A stretch of 64,000 bases of DNA from Pantoea sp. AS-PWVM4 (GTDB taxonomy: Bacteria > Pseudomonadota > Gammaproteobacteria > Enterobacterales > Enterobacteriaceae). Below, piece after piece: positions 29,010 through 37,920 of the stretch; position 1 is the stretch's first letter; the number at the start of each line of letters is the position of its first letter. Location: the NCBI RefSeq assembly GCF_000468095.1, contig NZ_ASZC01000015.1:124001-188000 (forward strand), given 5' to 3'. The position numbers were made by a program, and so were the translations under genes. The notes beneath the pieces were generated by a model. That model saw only the letters and a list, made by a program, of their open reading frames with translations. It searched no databases and was not told where the DNA came from.

Positions 29010-30842
29010 ATGCTGTATCGCCGTTTTGAACGTTTTATCAATATTTTCCAGGATGCACCAACGGATTCTCCCCCTTCCACTGTCTGGCCGTTTTATCTCT
29101 ACTATCTGCGTCAGGTCTGGCCGAGTTTTCTCGCCCTGCTGATTGTCGGGCTGGTGCAGGCGCTGATTGAAGTGGCGCTGTTCAGCTACCTCAGCCGCAT
29201 TATCGATCTGGTTAACCACTCGACTCCGGTGACATTGTTTACTGATAACTGGCCGATTTTGCTGTGGATGGCGGCGGTGGCGCTAATTTTCCGCCCCATC
29301 GTGATTGCCTTGCACGATCTGCTGGTGCATCAAAGCATCAGCCCCAGCATGACCAGCCTGATCCGCTGGCAAAATCATAACTACGTGCTGCGTCAGAGCC
29401 TGAACTTTTTCCAGAACGATTTTGCCGGACGTATCGCGCAACGCATTATGCAGACCGGTAACTCGCTGCGTGATTCGGCGGTGCAACTGGTGGATGCCAT
29501 CTGGCACGTTTTGATCTACGCCATCACCTCGCTGGTGCTGTTTGCCGAGGCCGACTGGCGGCTGATGATCCCGCTGATTATCTGGCTGGTCGCCTATAGC
29601 CTGTCGCTGCGTTTCTTTGTGCCGCGCGTGAAACAGCGTTCGGTGGTGTCTTCCGAGGCGCGCTCGAAGCTGATGGGCACCATTGTCGATGGCTACACCA
29701 ATATCGCCACCATCAAGCTGTTCGCGCATAACGATCTGGAAAAACGTTATGCGCGCGAAGCGATTCAGGAGCAAACCGACAAAACCCAGCACGCCAGCCG
29801 CATGGTCACCAGCATGGATATCACGCTATCGACCCTGAACGGCATGCTGATCGTCAGCACGTCCGGTCTGGCGCTGTGGTTATGGAGCCAGTCGCTGATT
29901 AGCGTCGGCGCGATTGCGCTGGCAACCGGCCTGGTGATTCGCCTGGTAAACATGTCCGGCTGGATCATGTGGGTGGTGAACGGCATCTTCGAAAATATCG
30001 GCATGGTGCAGGATGGATTGAACACCATTTCCCAGCCGCTCAGCGTGCAGGACGCGCCCGCCGCACAGCAGATGCAGGTGACGCGCGGCCAGATCCGTTT
30101 TGAGGATGTGCGCTTCGATTACGGCGGCGGTCGCCAGGTGATCAATCGCCTCAACCTTAACATCAAGCCGGGGGAGAAAATTGGTCTGATCGGTCCGTCC
30201 GGTGCCGGTAAATCGACGATGGTGAATTTGCTGCTGCGGCTGTATGACCTGAACGGTGGCCGCATCCTGATTGACGACCAGAACATCGCCAACGTCACTC
30301 AGGAAAGCCTGCGTGGTCAGATTGGCATGATCACCCAGGACACCTCACTGCTGCACCGTTCGATTCGTGAAAACCTGTTATATGGTCGTCCGGATGCCAC
30401 CGAAGCGGAGCTGATGCAGGCGATTCGCCGTGCGCGTGCCGACGAGTTTATTCCACTGCTGTCTGACCCGCAGGGCCGCACCGGGCTGGATGCGCACGTC
30501 GGCGAACGTGGCGTGAAGCTGTCGGGAGGGCAACGCCAGCGTATCGCCATCGCTCGCGTGCTGCTGAAAGATGCGCCGATTCTGATCATGGATGAGGCCA
30601 CCTCGGCGCTGGATTCGGAAGTCGAAGCGGCCATTCAGGAGAGCCTGGAAACGCTGATGCAGGGCAAAACGGTGATTGCCATCGCCCATCGTCTCTCCAC
30701 CATTGCCAAAATGGATCGTCTGGTGGTGCTGGAGCAGGGGCAAATTGTCGAGATGGGTAATCACCGCGAGCTGCTGGCGCACAACGGTTTGTACGCGCGC
30801 CTGTGGCAGCATCAGACCGGTGGTTTTGTCGGCGTGGATTAA
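29010..30842 (+). CDS. ABC exporter, fused membrane and ATPase domains
   Basis: This is a 610-residue half-transporter of the MsbA/lipid-A-exporter-like type. Six membrane helices span residues about 35-330. The ATPase part has Walker A GPSGAGKST near residue 400, a Q loop in MITQDTSLLH, signature LSGGQRQR, Walker B ILIMDEATSALD and switch His in IAHRLS. It should work as a homodimer that exports a lipid, drug or peptide. Substrate is unknown. It overlaps the convergent FemAB-like gene by 4 bp. Confidence 0.9.
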   Translation: MLYRRFERFINIFQDAPTDSPPSTVWPFYLYYLRQVWPSFLALLIVGLVQALIEVALFSYLSRIIDLVNHSTPVTLFTDNWPILLWMAAVALIFRPIVIALHDLLVHQSISPSMTSLIRWQNHNYVLRQSLNFFQNDFAGRIAQRIMQTGNSLRDSAVQLVDAIWHVLIYAITSLVLFAEADWRLMIPLIIWLVAYSLSLRFFVPRVKQRSVVSSEARSKLMGTIVDGYTNIATIKLFAHNDLEKRYAREAIQEQTDKTQHASRMVTSMDITLSTLNGMLIVSTSGLALWLWSQSLISVGAIALATGLVIRLVNMSGWIMWVVNGIFENIGMVQDGLNTISQPLSVQDAPAAQQMQVTRGQIRFEDVRFDYGGGRQVINRLNLNIKPGEKIGLIGPSGAGKSTMVNLLLRLYDLNGGRILIDDQNIANVTQESLRGQIGMITQDTSLLHRSIRENLLYGRPDATEAELMQAIRRARADEFIPLLSDPQGRTGLDAHVGERGVKLSGGQRQRIAIARVLLKDAPILIMDEATSALDSEVEAAIQESLETLMQGKTVIAIAHRLSTIAKMDRLVVLEQGQIVEMGNHRELLAHNGLYARLWQHQTGGFVGVD

Positions 30843-31954
30843 TCGCCGCGTCGATACGGCAGGGCGTCGCGCGCCTCAACCTCCCAGGCGCGTATCCCTG
30901 CCCGCTCCTGTTGCAGAAAATCGTCCACCGCCGCCCGTAACCCCGCATGGCTGAGATAATGCCACGAGTGGGTGACCTGCGGCTCGAAGCCTCGCACCAG
31001 TTTGTGTTCGCCCTGCGCACCCGCATCAAAGCGCGCTAACCCCTCGGCCATCGCGTAGTCCATTCCCTGGTAAAAACAGGTTTCGAAGTGCAGCCGGTCA
31101 AACTCCGCCAGGCAGCCCCAGTAGCGGCCATACAACGTCTCACCATCCACCAGGCAGAACGCCATCGCTGCCTGCTGCCGTTGCAGCGAAGCGATGCACA
31201 CCCGGATGCTGTGCGGCATCCGTTCGGCCAGCAGGCTGAAAAAATCCCGCGTCAGGTAGGGACGCTGACCGCGTACCGCATAGGTATTGGCGTAGCAGGT
31301 ATAAATAAAATCCCACTGATCTTCACGCAGTTGATCGCCACGATACCAGTCAAAAGCAAAGCCGTTACTCGCCACCTGCTCGCGTTCTTTGCGTAGCTGT
31401 TTACGTTTACGCGACATCAGGGTATCGAGAAAATCCTGGAAATCCCGGTAGCCCCGGTTGTGCCAGTGATACTGAATGCCAAGACGTGCCAGCCAGTCCG
31501 GGGCCTGTTCGAGCAAGGCATTGGCGTGCGGCGTGGTGAAGTTGATATGGGCGCTGCTCAGACCGTGCTGATGCAGGTAATCCGGTAACTGTGCGATTAA
31601 TGGGGCGGCATCGCCCAGCAGGCGCGCACCGGTCACCGGGCTGAACGGAATCGCCCCCAGCCATTTGGGATAATAAGGAATGCCCGCCCGCTGGCAGGCA
31701 TCGGCCCAGGCGTGATCGAACACATATTCGCCCCACGAATTGCGTTTGCGATAGCCCGGCAGCGCGGCACGCACTTCACCCTGTTCGCGCCAGATAAGGT
31801 GATCCGGCTGCCAGCCACTTTCCGGCCGCACGCTGCCGCTCTCTTCCAGCGTCAGCAGAAAAGCGTGGCGTAAAAACGGTTGATCGTCAGGTAACAATGC
31901 ATCCCACGCGGCGGCGCTAATCTCCGCCAGCGATGACAGGTGAAGCAAGGACAT
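30839..31954 (-). CDS. FemAB-like peptidogalycan biosynthesis/recognition family protein
   Basis: This is a 371-residue cytosolic protein of the DUF482/FemAB-like group with tandem GNAT folds. Typical segments are YVFDHAWADACQRAGIPYYPKW, SRKRKQLRKEREQ, DFIYTCYANTY, YGRYWG and CFYQGMDYAM. The biochemical role of the family is unsettled; a link to wall or amino-acid metabolism is inferred from homology to Fem transferases. The start at 31954 (MSLLHLSSL) has GGGAG 7 nt upstream and is preferred to an upstream in-frame start. Confidence 0.8.
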   Translation of the reverse strand: MSLLHLSSLAEISAAAWDALLPDDQPFLRHAFLLTLEESGSVRPESGWQPDHLIWREQGEVRAALPGYRKRNSWGEYVFDHAWADACQRAGIPYYPKWLGAIPFSPVTGARLLGDAAPLIAQLPDYLHQHGLSSAHINFTTPHANALLEQAPDWLARLGIQYHWHNRGYRDFQDFLDTLMSRKRKQLRKEREQVASNGFAFDWYRGDQLREDQWDFIYTCYANTYAVRGQRPYLTRDFFSLLAERMPHSIRVCIASLQRQQAAMAFCLVDGETLYGRYWGCLAEFDRLHFETCFYQGMDYAMAEGLARFDAGAQGEHKLVRGFEPQVTHSWHYLSHAGLRAAVDDFLQQERAGIRAWEVEARDALPYRRGD

Positions 31955-32069
31955 CCACGGCTCCCGGCCAGATAACAGCAAACCTGTAGTCAAACAGGTT
32001 TTGCCGCCGGGGGAAAGGTGCAGCGCACCGAATGCGAACTTAAACCAGAGCGCTGTGCCGGAAAAAAGC

Positions 32070-32091
32070 GCGCGATAAATCGCGCCGCTAC
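32070..32091. repeat. Single reverse REP copy
   Basis: This is a consensus reverse copy (hairpin GCGCGATAAATCGCGC then CGCTAC). It lies between the divergent FemAB-like and LysR genes, upstream of both, which is unlike most copies that follow stop codons. Confidence 0.9.
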
Positions 32092-32142
32092 GGATCCATC
32101 AGACGTTATATACTCCGCTTTTGTTTGCCATCAGGAAGCGTC

Positions 32143-33042
32143 ATGGATCGTCTTGATTGTGACCGTATGTTTGTTGCCGTGCTGGAAGTCGGCAGCTTTG
32201 CCGGTGCCGCCGCGCGGCTTGGCACCAGCAGCGGCCAGGCGTCAAAGCTGGTATCCAAACTGGAGCAGGAGCTGGGTGTGCAGTTGTTTAAACGCAGCAC
32301 ACGCGCCCTCTCTCCCACTGAAGTGGGGCGCGCTTATTACGAACGGGTAAAAAGCCTGCTGGAAGCCTTCGATACCCTCGATGCCACGGTGCGTGAAAGT
32401 GCAACGACTCCCACCGGACGCCTGAAGATCAGCGCCCCCGGCACCTTTGGCACCGCCGTGCTCGCCAGCGTGCTGGTGGAGTTCGCCCGCACTTATCCGC
32501 AAATCGAACTGGACGTGAACTTCTCCGATCGGGCGGTGAATATCGTCGATGAAGGGTTTGATATGGCGATTCGGATTGGCAAGCTGGATGACAGCAGCCT
32601 GATTGCCCGCCGCCTCGGTGATGTGCCGGTGCGCGTGGCGGCTTCGCCGGGGTATCTCCAGCAACACGGCACGCCGCAGCACTGGCGCGATTTGGCGGCA
32701 CACCAATGTATCAGCGACACCAATTTCCGCGATCCCTGGCACTGGCCGTTCGTCACCCCATGCGGCGATAGCGTTAATATGCCAATTCGCGGTCGCCTGT
32801 GTTTTTCCAATACCGAAGCCTGTTTACAGGCGGCACTGGCCGGGCTGGGCATCGCGCGCTTACCGGGTTTTATCGCCGCGCCGGCCCTGCAACGCGGTGA
32901 GATCGTCTCGCTGCTGGATGCCTTTGCCACCCCGCCGCTCGGCCTGTTTGCGCTTTATCCTCCGGCCCGCCATCTGGCACAGAAAACCCGTCTGCTGATC
33001 GACTTTCTCGCCGAGCATTTCCGTCATTATCCACCGGGCTGA
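32143..33042 (+). CDS. LysR-family transcriptional regulator
   Basis: This is a 299-residue LysR regulator with the HTH AGAAARLGTSSGQASKLVSKL at residues about 20-40, of the DmlR/PtxR-like group. The start MDRLDCDR at 32143 has AGGAAG just upstream. It is followed 99 bp later by the glutathionyl-hydroquinone reductase gene in the same direction, which it may regulate. The space between holds a short palindrome-like stretch but no clear operator. Confidence 0.88.
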   Translation: MDRLDCDRMFVAVLEVGSFAGAAARLGTSSGQASKLVSKLEQELGVQLFKRSTRALSPTEVGRAYYERVKSLLEAFDTLDATVRESATTPTGRLKISAPGTFGTAVLASVLVEFARTYPQIELDVNFSDRAVNIVDEGFDMAIRIGKLDDSSLIARRLGDVPVRVAASPGYLQQHGTPQHWRDLAAHQCISDTNFRDPWHWPFVTPCGDSVNMPIRGRLCFSNTEACLQAALAGLGIARLPGFIAAPALQRGEIVSLLDAFATPPLGLFALYPPARHLAQKTRLLIDFLAEHFRHYPPG

Positions 33043-33141
33043 TTCCTTCCATTCTGGAAGCAATGAAAGCCATTTTGCCCGGATTATCACCCATCCGGCA
33101 GCGGGTTAAGCTAACCAACATCACCACAGAGGAGCAGAGCG

Positions 33142-34083
33142 ATGTTGGTAAACGGTAAGTGGAGCGCAGAGTGGCATCCGGTACAGGCCACCGATAAACA
33201 GGGCGGCTTTGTCCGTCAGACATCCAGTTTTCGCCATTGGATCACCGCCGATGGTTCCAGCGAGTTTGCCGCCGAGCCGGATCGCTATCACCTCTATGTA
33301 GCGCTGATTTGCCCGTGGGCTTCACGTACCCTGATTGCCCGCAACCTCAAAGGATTGGAGCAGGTGATCAGCGTGTCGGTGGTGGAGCCACAACTGGGTG
33401 ACCAGGGTTGGCATTTCGGCGATTATCCCGGCGCCGATCGCGATACGCTGAATAACGCCGAATATCTGCACGAGCTGTATACCCGCGCCGCGTCTGATTT
33501 CACCGGTCGTGCCACCGTGCCGGTGTTGTGGGACAAAAAAACCGGAACCATCGTGAATAACGAATCCGCCGACATCCTGCGGATGCTGAACAGCGGATTC
33601 GGCGATCTGGCCGATAACAGCCTCGATCTGTATCCGCAGGATCTGCGCAGCGAGATCGATGCGATCAACGAATCGATCTATCCGCGTCTGAATAACGGCG
33701 TGTATCGCACCGGTTTCGCCACCACGCAAATCAGCTATCAGCAGGCGTTTCAGGATGTTTTCAGCCAACTGGATGAGCTGGAGGAACGCCTGAGCGATGG
33801 CCGTACTTTCCTGCTGGGTGAGCGCCTGACCGAAGCCGATATCCGCCTGTTTGTGACGCTGATCCGCTTTGACGCAGCTTACCACGGCCTGTTCAAATGC
33901 AACCTGCGCCGCCTGCGCGACTATCCGCTGCTCGATCGCTACCTGAAGAGTATGCTGTCGGTGTCCGGCGTGCGTCAGACAGTGAATATCGACCATATCA
34001 AACAGGGCTACTATTCCATCAAAGCACTGAACCCGAATGGTATCGTGCCGGTTGGCCCGGATATGGCGGAATACGGTTTTTAA
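33142..34083 (+). CDS. Glutathionyl-hydroquinone reductase (Xi-class GST, YqjG-like)
   Basis: This is a 313-residue enzyme that reduces glutathionyl-hydroquinones. It has the Xi-class motif ICPWASRT with catalytic Cys57, the conserved VPVLWDKKTGTIVNNESADI loop, and a C-terminal helical domain with ERLTEADIRLFVTLIRFD. These features closely match E. coli YqjG. The downstream esterase begins 11 bp after the stop, so the two are probably cotranscribed. Confidence 0.92.
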   Translation: MLVNGKWSAEWHPVQATDKQGGFVRQTSSFRHWITADGSSEFAAEPDRYHLYVALICPWASRTLIARNLKGLEQVISVSVVEPQLGDQGWHFGDYPGADRDTLNNAEYLHELYTRAASDFTGRATVPVLWDKKTGTIVNNESADILRMLNSGFGDLADNSLDLYPQDLRSEIDAINESIYPRLNNGVYRTGFATTQISYQQAFQDVFSQLDELEERLSDGRTFLLGERLTEADIRLFVTLIRFDAAYHGLFKCNLRRLRDYPLLDRYLKSMLSVSGVRQTVNIDHIKQGYYSIKALNPNGIVPVGPDMAEYGF

Positions 34084-34094
34084 GGAGCGGTAAG

Positions 34095-34700
34095 ATGGCA
34101 AAAGCGTTAGTGATTTTTCTGCACGGCGTCGGCAGCAATGGTGACGATTTGGCGGTACTCGGCCAGCATTGGGCCAGCCTGTTGCCGGATGTGGCGTTCG
34201 CCTCACCGAATGCGCCTTATCCGTTTGAACACGGCATGGGTTATCAGTGGTTTAGCCTGAACGGCGTCACCGTGGAAAACCGTCCGGCACGGGTGCGTGA
34301 AGCGCGCGCTGCGTTCGATGCCACGCTACAGCAATTAATGGCACAGCATGGCTTTACCGATGCCTGGGATAAAGTGATTCTGGTGGGCTTTTCGCAGGGG
34401 TCGATTATGGCGCTGGATGCGCTGGCGTCGGGTCGTCATCCGCTGGCGGGTGTGGTGGCATTCTCTGGCCGTCTGGCCTTTGACGGTGCCCTGACGCCGC
34501 AGCCGCTGACGCCTGCGCTGTTGATCCACGGCCACGCTGACGGCGTGATCCCCTGGACCGAGAGCGAATCCGCCGCGCTGCGCCTGAAAACCGCGGGTGT
34601 GACGCTGGAAACACGTTTTGAACCGGCCACCGGCCACACCATTTCTTCGCAGGGCGCGATGCAGGCGGCTGCCTTTATCGCGCAATGTTTGCAGGATTAA
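34095..34700 (+). CDS. Carboxylesterase / YpfH-like alpha/beta hydrolase
   Basis: This is a compact 201-residue serine hydrolase. The oxyanion motif LHGVGSNGDD is at residues about 9-18, nucleophile Ser in GFSQGS near residue 105, Asp in HGHADGVIPW and His in ATGHTIS. It resembles the phospholipase/carboxylesterase (YpfH) family. The ATG at 34095 follows AAGGAGCGGTAAG. It appears to be cotranscribed with the reductase and overlaps the convergent isomerase gene by 4 bp. Confidence 0.87.
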   Translation: MAKALVIFLHGVGSNGDDLAVLGQHWASLLPDVAFASPNAPYPFEHGMGYQWFSLNGVTVENRPARVREARAAFDATLQQLMAQHGFTDAWDKVILVGFSQGSIMALDALASGRHPLAGVVAFSGRLAFDGALTPQPLTPALLIHGHADGVIPWTESESAALRLKTAGVTLETRFEPATGHTISSQGAMQAAAFIAQCLQD

Positions 34701-35512
34701 GCCCAGTAGCGATTCAGCGCAGTCCACGCCTGTTGCGCCGCCACTGCCGGTGGCTGCGCTTTTAACGCATCGTTAAACACCTCGATGCCAACCGGGCCGT
34801 TGTAACCGGCGCTTTTCAGCTTATCGACAAAACGCTCCACTTCGATGATGCCATCACCCGGTAATAAACGCTGATGACGCGCAATATCGATAATGGCGTC
34901 ATTGTTCTGCGGCGGCAGTGCCGCCATATCGCACAGCTGCACTTCATAGATGCGATCGGCGGGGATACCATCCAGCTGCGAAGCATCGCCGCCCCGCGCA
35001 CAGATGTGGAACAGATCGACCACCAAACCAATGTTGGGTTGATCCAGCCGTTGCAGGCGCTCCCACGCCAGCGGCAGGGTGTTATCGACGCTGCACCACG
35101 CCATTGGCTCGTACATGATACGCATTTTGTAGCGCGCGGCTTCCGACGCCATCCACTGCAAATCCTCATCGATACGTTCCGCGAGGCAATCTTCACGCGT
35201 GGTGGCCGGTGCCTGAATGGTGTCGCAGCCCAGCGCCTGAGCGACCTGAATAAACTGACGCAGTTCTTCGCGTTTCTGCTGACGTTCACGATCCGGCGCA
35301 CCGGTAAAATCGCGTAATACCTGCAAGTTGGTAAACGTAAGCTGCTGCTGAGCGGCCAATTGCGCCAGCGCCAGGGTACCCTGCGCGCTGGCCTGAACAT
35401 CTTCACGCCAGATTTCAACCTGATCAAAGCCCGCGGCATGCGCTGCTCGCAATTTCTCTTCGGGCTCACCGTTTAACAACACCAGGTTAAGGAATTTGGG
35501 GTGACTACTCAT
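34697..35512 (-). CDS. TIM-barrel sugar isomerase/epimerase
   Basis: The 271-residue protein has the xylose-isomerase-like TIM barrel of the AP-endonuclease-2 family. Metal-binding residues appear in IMYEPMAW, LVVDLFHIC, VQLCDM and GIEVFND. Possible roles include hydroxypyruvate isomerase, inosose isomerase or ketose epimerase; none can be fixed. The start ATG at 35512 follows AGGAG by 7 nt. It stands alone, convergent with the esterase gene. Confidence 0.82.
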   Translation of the reverse strand: MSSHPKFLNLVLLNGEPEEKLRAAHAAGFDQVEIWREDVQASAQGTLALAQLAAQQQLTFTNLQVLRDFTGAPDRERQQKREELRQFIQVAQALGCDTIQAPATTREDCLAERIDEDLQWMASEAARYKMRIMYEPMAWCSVDNTLPLAWERLQRLDQPNIGLVVDLFHICARGGDASQLDGIPADRIYEVQLCDMAALPPQNNDAIIDIARHQRLLPGDGIIEVERFVDKLKSAGYNGPVGIEVFNDALKAQPPAVAAQQAWTALNRYWA

Positions 35513-35619
35513 CAACGTGCTCCTTAATCGTCCGGATAAATCGGTGACACGTTCTGTGCGTCATACGCACAGAACTCTGACCAGTATCTACCTCTTAAAG
35601 GTTATTTCAAGCGCTCCGT

Positions 35620-35997
35620 TTAGCCCAGCAGATTGACCACGGCGAAACCGGCAAAGGTCATCAATAAAGAACCGATCACATGCACCATCACGCTCGACAT
35701 CGCCCAGAAATATTTGCCAGCCTGGATCAGCACGACAATTTCTGCCGAGAAGGTGGAGAAGGTGGTCAAACCGCCACACAAACCGGTGACAATCAGCAAT
35801 TTCCAGGCCGGATCAAGCTGTGGATTCTTTAAAAACCAGGCCAGTGCAGCACCAATAATAAATCCACCAATCAGATTCACCATTAAGGTGCCGGGCGGCA
35901 GATTGGGGAATAGCGTGTTAAAACGGAGGGAAATCAGCCAGCGCAGTGTACAACCCACGGCACCACCGAGCATAACAGCCAACAGCGACTTCAACAT
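35620..35997 (-). CDS. crcB: Fluoride ion channel CrcB/Fluc
   Basis: This is a 125-residue inner-membrane protein with four helices that dimerises into a fluoride exporter. The hallmarks are GGAVGCTLRW near residue 11, TLMVNLIGGF with the conserved Asn, and the GLCGGLTTFSTFS loop holding the phenylalanine box. The start at 35997 is supported by GGAGC upstream. A longer reading would translate the riboswitch. Fluoride control is shown directly by the aptamer upstream. Confidence 0.96.
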   Translation of the reverse strand: MLKSLLAVMLGGAVGCTLRWLISLRFNTLFPNLPPGTLMVNLIGGFIIGAALAWFLKNPQLDPAWKLLIVTGLCGGLTTFSTFSAEIVVLIQAGKYFWAMSSVMVHVIGSLLMTFAGFAVVNLLG

Positions 35998-36046
35998 AAA
36001 TGTGTAGCTCCTGATGTTTGAAACGCGCAGGGCCGCGGCAGGACAG

Positions 36047-36099
36047 AAAAACACCTGACACACCGCCGTCTCCCGCGCAGGGATAAGAGTGTTGTCAGG
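36047..36099 (-). terminator. Riboswitch expression platform: terminator before crcB
   Basis: On the minus strand CCTGACAACAC pairs with GTGTGTCAGG (one bulged base), followed by TGTTTTT. The first three bases of the terminator stem overlap the 3' arm of the aptamer. Fluoride-bound aptamer would therefore block the terminator and let crcB be transcribed. Confidence 0.8.
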
Positions 36100-36157
36100 C
36101 GTCATCAGCCGTCTGTTGCCAGAACGGCGGTTGGGGAAGGTGGCACGCCATCACCTT
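36097..36157 (-). promoter_or_regulatory. Fluoride riboswitch aptamer (crcB RNA motif)
   Basis: Read on the minus strand, this segment has the conserved parts of the fluoride aptamer in order: AAGGTGATGG with its pairing GCCACCTT, then AACCGCC, then GGCTGATGACGCCT. AACCGCC can form the pseudoknot-type pairing usual for the motif. It lies about 100 nt upstream of the crcB start, with a mutually exclusive terminator between. Confidence 0.92.
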
Positions 36158-36209
36158 GATGGGGGTTGATAATACGATGGCTGGCATTATGGTGCAAACA
36201 AGAGAATGG

Positions 36210-36551
36210 TCAGTGCTCAATCAAACGTCTGAAAAGTAACTGCTGAATACTCTGTCGTTGAGACAAGAAAACATGAGCGTAAACAGTTTGCTGTTCAACG
36301 GAAAACAAAACCCTGTAGCCGTCTGAACTATTAAATTCTCGATAACGAGTGACACCATGTTCTGCCAATTCAGAACAAATCTGACAACCTAACGGGAACT
36401 GGCTCACTCGCGATTCAAATTCATCTAATGCTTTCGCAATAATAGGTTTATGATCATTACCCAGGCGGCGATGAAAAGATGCAATCTCCTGAAGACTCAA
36501 TCGCACAGTTGGCAGATAGACGATATGAAAGTGCTCATCCTTGTGCTGCAT
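36210..36551 (-). CDS. RelE/ParE-superfamily toxin
   Basis: This is a 113-residue small basic protein of the type II toxin fold. The N-terminal helices (ARLSLQE-like region, SLQEIASFHRRL) are followed by beta strands with GVTRYREFNSSDGYRVLFS and VYAHVFLSQRQSIQQLLF, the pattern of RelE/ParE/YoeB-like toxins. The target (mRNA on the ribosome or gyrase) cannot be told. It starts 9 bp after the antitoxin stop. The codon use is plainer and A+T-richer than its neighbours, which suggests acquisition. Confidence 0.8.
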   Translation of the reverse strand: MQHKDEHFHIVYLPTVRLSLQEIASFHRRLGNDHKPIIAKALDEFESRVSQFPLGCQICSELAEHGVTRYREFNSSDGYRVLFSVEQQTVYAHVFLSQRQSIQQLLFRRLIEH

Positions 36552-36560
36552 ATTTTATCC

Positions 36561-36788
36561 TCAGAGATCTTCTAATAGCTGTTGCCGCGTCATACCTTTT
36601 CCAGCCGCTTTGTCCTCTTCAGATAAAGCGAGTAACTTCAGTAATGCCAGAGTTTCGTCTCTTTGCTGGCGCGCTTCCCAGGACTCAATAACGTATGCTG
36701 GCGTACCATTTTGTGTCACAAGAATTGGTTCCGAAAGCTCAAGAGTCGCTGCATTTTTCTTGATGTAGCTGATAGTTTCTATTTTCAT
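36561..36788 (-). CDS. Phd/YefM-family antitoxin
   Basis: This is a 75-residue antitoxin. The N-terminal DNA-binding part ([20 protein letters not shown], then [16 protein letters not shown]) is the Phd/YefM pattern, and the C-terminal tail ([19 protein letters not shown]) should wrap the toxin. The start at 36788 has GGAGG 5 nt upstream. It is first in the operon and should autoregulate by binding the palindrome just upstream. Confidence 0.85.
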   Translation of the reverse strand: MKIETISYIKKNAATLELSEPILVTQNGTPAYVIESWEARQQRDETLALLKLLALSEEDKAAGKGMTRQQLLEDL

Positions 36789-36804
36789 GTCGCCCTCCAC
36801 AATG

Positions 36805-36818
36805 GTCTAAATTTAGAC
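36805..36818. promoter_or_regulatory. Toxin-antitoxin operator palindrome
   Basis: This is a perfect 14-bp palindrome, GTCTAAATTTAGAC, 17 bp upstream of the antitoxin start. On the minus strand a possible -35 TTGCGA stands 17 bp from TAAATT within the palindrome. Antitoxin binding there would block RNA polymerase. Confidence 0.6.
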
Positions 36819-36885
36819 TCTTTATATTCTCTTCGCAATCACTGATTTTTGCTTTACCTTTCCAGGAATTGAAGAGGAGACCCCT

Positions 36886-37803
36886 ATGCGCACCCTGATT
36901 TTTGATACTGATATCGGCGTGGATGACGCCTTTGCGCTGGCGTATGCCGCGCGCACCCAGAAATTGCTGGGTATCACCACGGTATTTGGCAATGTTCCGG
37001 TGGGCCAGGCGGTGAAAAACGCCCGGCTGTTTTGCGAGAAAATGGCTATTGATGCCCCGGTGTATCGCGGGTGTTCACGCCCACTGGCGCTGACCCCTTC
37101 TGAACCGGCGCGTCTGCATGGGGAAGATGGTTTGGGCGATGCCTTCCCTAACCCGCACAGCGATCAGGCCCCCAGCGCGGTGCAATTTATTATCGACAGC
37201 GTGCGCGCTCACCCGCATGCCATCACCCTGGTGGCGATTGGCCCGCTGACCAATATTGCCAGCGCGATCAATCAGGCCCCGGATATTATTCCGCTGGTGA
37301 AAGAGTTGGTGATCATGGGTGGCGCATTCGGCACCGACGGACACAGCGGCAACGTTACGCCGTTCGCCGAGTTCAATATCTGGAAAGACCCGCATGCCGC
37401 CGACCAGGTGCTGTCCTCGGCGTTAAAAGTGGTGGTACTGCCGCTGGATGTCACCCATAAGGTGTTGATTACCGCAAATGAAGTACATCAACTTAATCAA
37501 CCAGTGTTGAGCGCCATCTGCCGTCCCTATCTGGCGTATAGCCTGGAAAAAGAGGGGTTTGCGGGTATGGCACTGCACGACACCTTGACCCTTTCCTGGC
37601 TGGCGCTGCCGCACGCCTTTCACGTCACGGAAGCGCCGGTACGCGTGGTGACGGAAGGTATCAGCAGCGGGCAGACGTTACGCCGCCTCAACGCCCTCGC
37701 CTCACGCCATGACCCCTTTGCCGGGTTGCATGCCCAGCGCCTGTGTCTTGGGGTGGAGGCTGACGCAGTGCGCCAGCACTTTTTCGCCACATTGCAGGCG
37801 TAA
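36886..37803 (+). CDS. Inosine/uridine-preferring nucleoside hydrolase
   Basis: This is a 305-residue calcium-dependent enzyme that splits nucleosides into base and ribose. The N-terminal Asp cluster FDTDIGVDDA (residues 6-15) binds Ca2+, VIMGGAFG and AEFNIWKDPHAA line the active site, and the catalytic His lies in ALHDTLTL. It is similar to RihA/RihB/RihC, but which cannot be told. GAGGAG precedes the start. A BIME begins 4 bp after the stop. Confidence 0.9.
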   Translation: MRTLIFDTDIGVDDAFALAYAARTQKLLGITTVFGNVPVGQAVKNARLFCEKMAIDAPVYRGCSRPLALTPSEPARLHGEDGLGDAFPNPHSDQAPSAVQFIIDSVRAHPHAITLVAIGPLTNIASAINQAPDIIPLVKELVIMGGAFGTDGHSGNVTPFAEFNIWKDPHAADQVLSSALKVVVLPLDVTHKVLITANEVHQLNQPVLSAICRPYLAYSLEKEGFAGMALHDTLTLSWLALPHAFHVTEAPVRVVTEGISSGQTLRRLNALASRHDPFAGLHAQRLCLGVEADAVRQHFFATLQA

Positions 37804-37807
37804 AGAC

Positions 37808-37869
37808 GCGCGATAAATCGCGCCGCTACTGGGATGATTGATGGCCTGTAGCGGCGTGATTTATCACGC
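37808..37869. repeat. BIME with compensated variant
   Basis: A reverse consensus copy at 37808-37829 and a forward variant at 37848-37869 (hairpin GCGTGATTTATCACGC, both arms changed together) lie between the nucleoside hydrolase and lgoD 3' ends. Confidence 0.9.
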
Positions 37870-37920
37870 TATTTTTGCGGCACCGCACACCCACGGTGCG
37901 GTGCGGTGCCCGATGAAAAC

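Noticed and set aside
35998..36105. N-terminal extension of CrcB by 36 residues
   Set aside because: It translates the riboswitch terminator; a proper ribosome-binding site and the usual CrcB start are at 35997.
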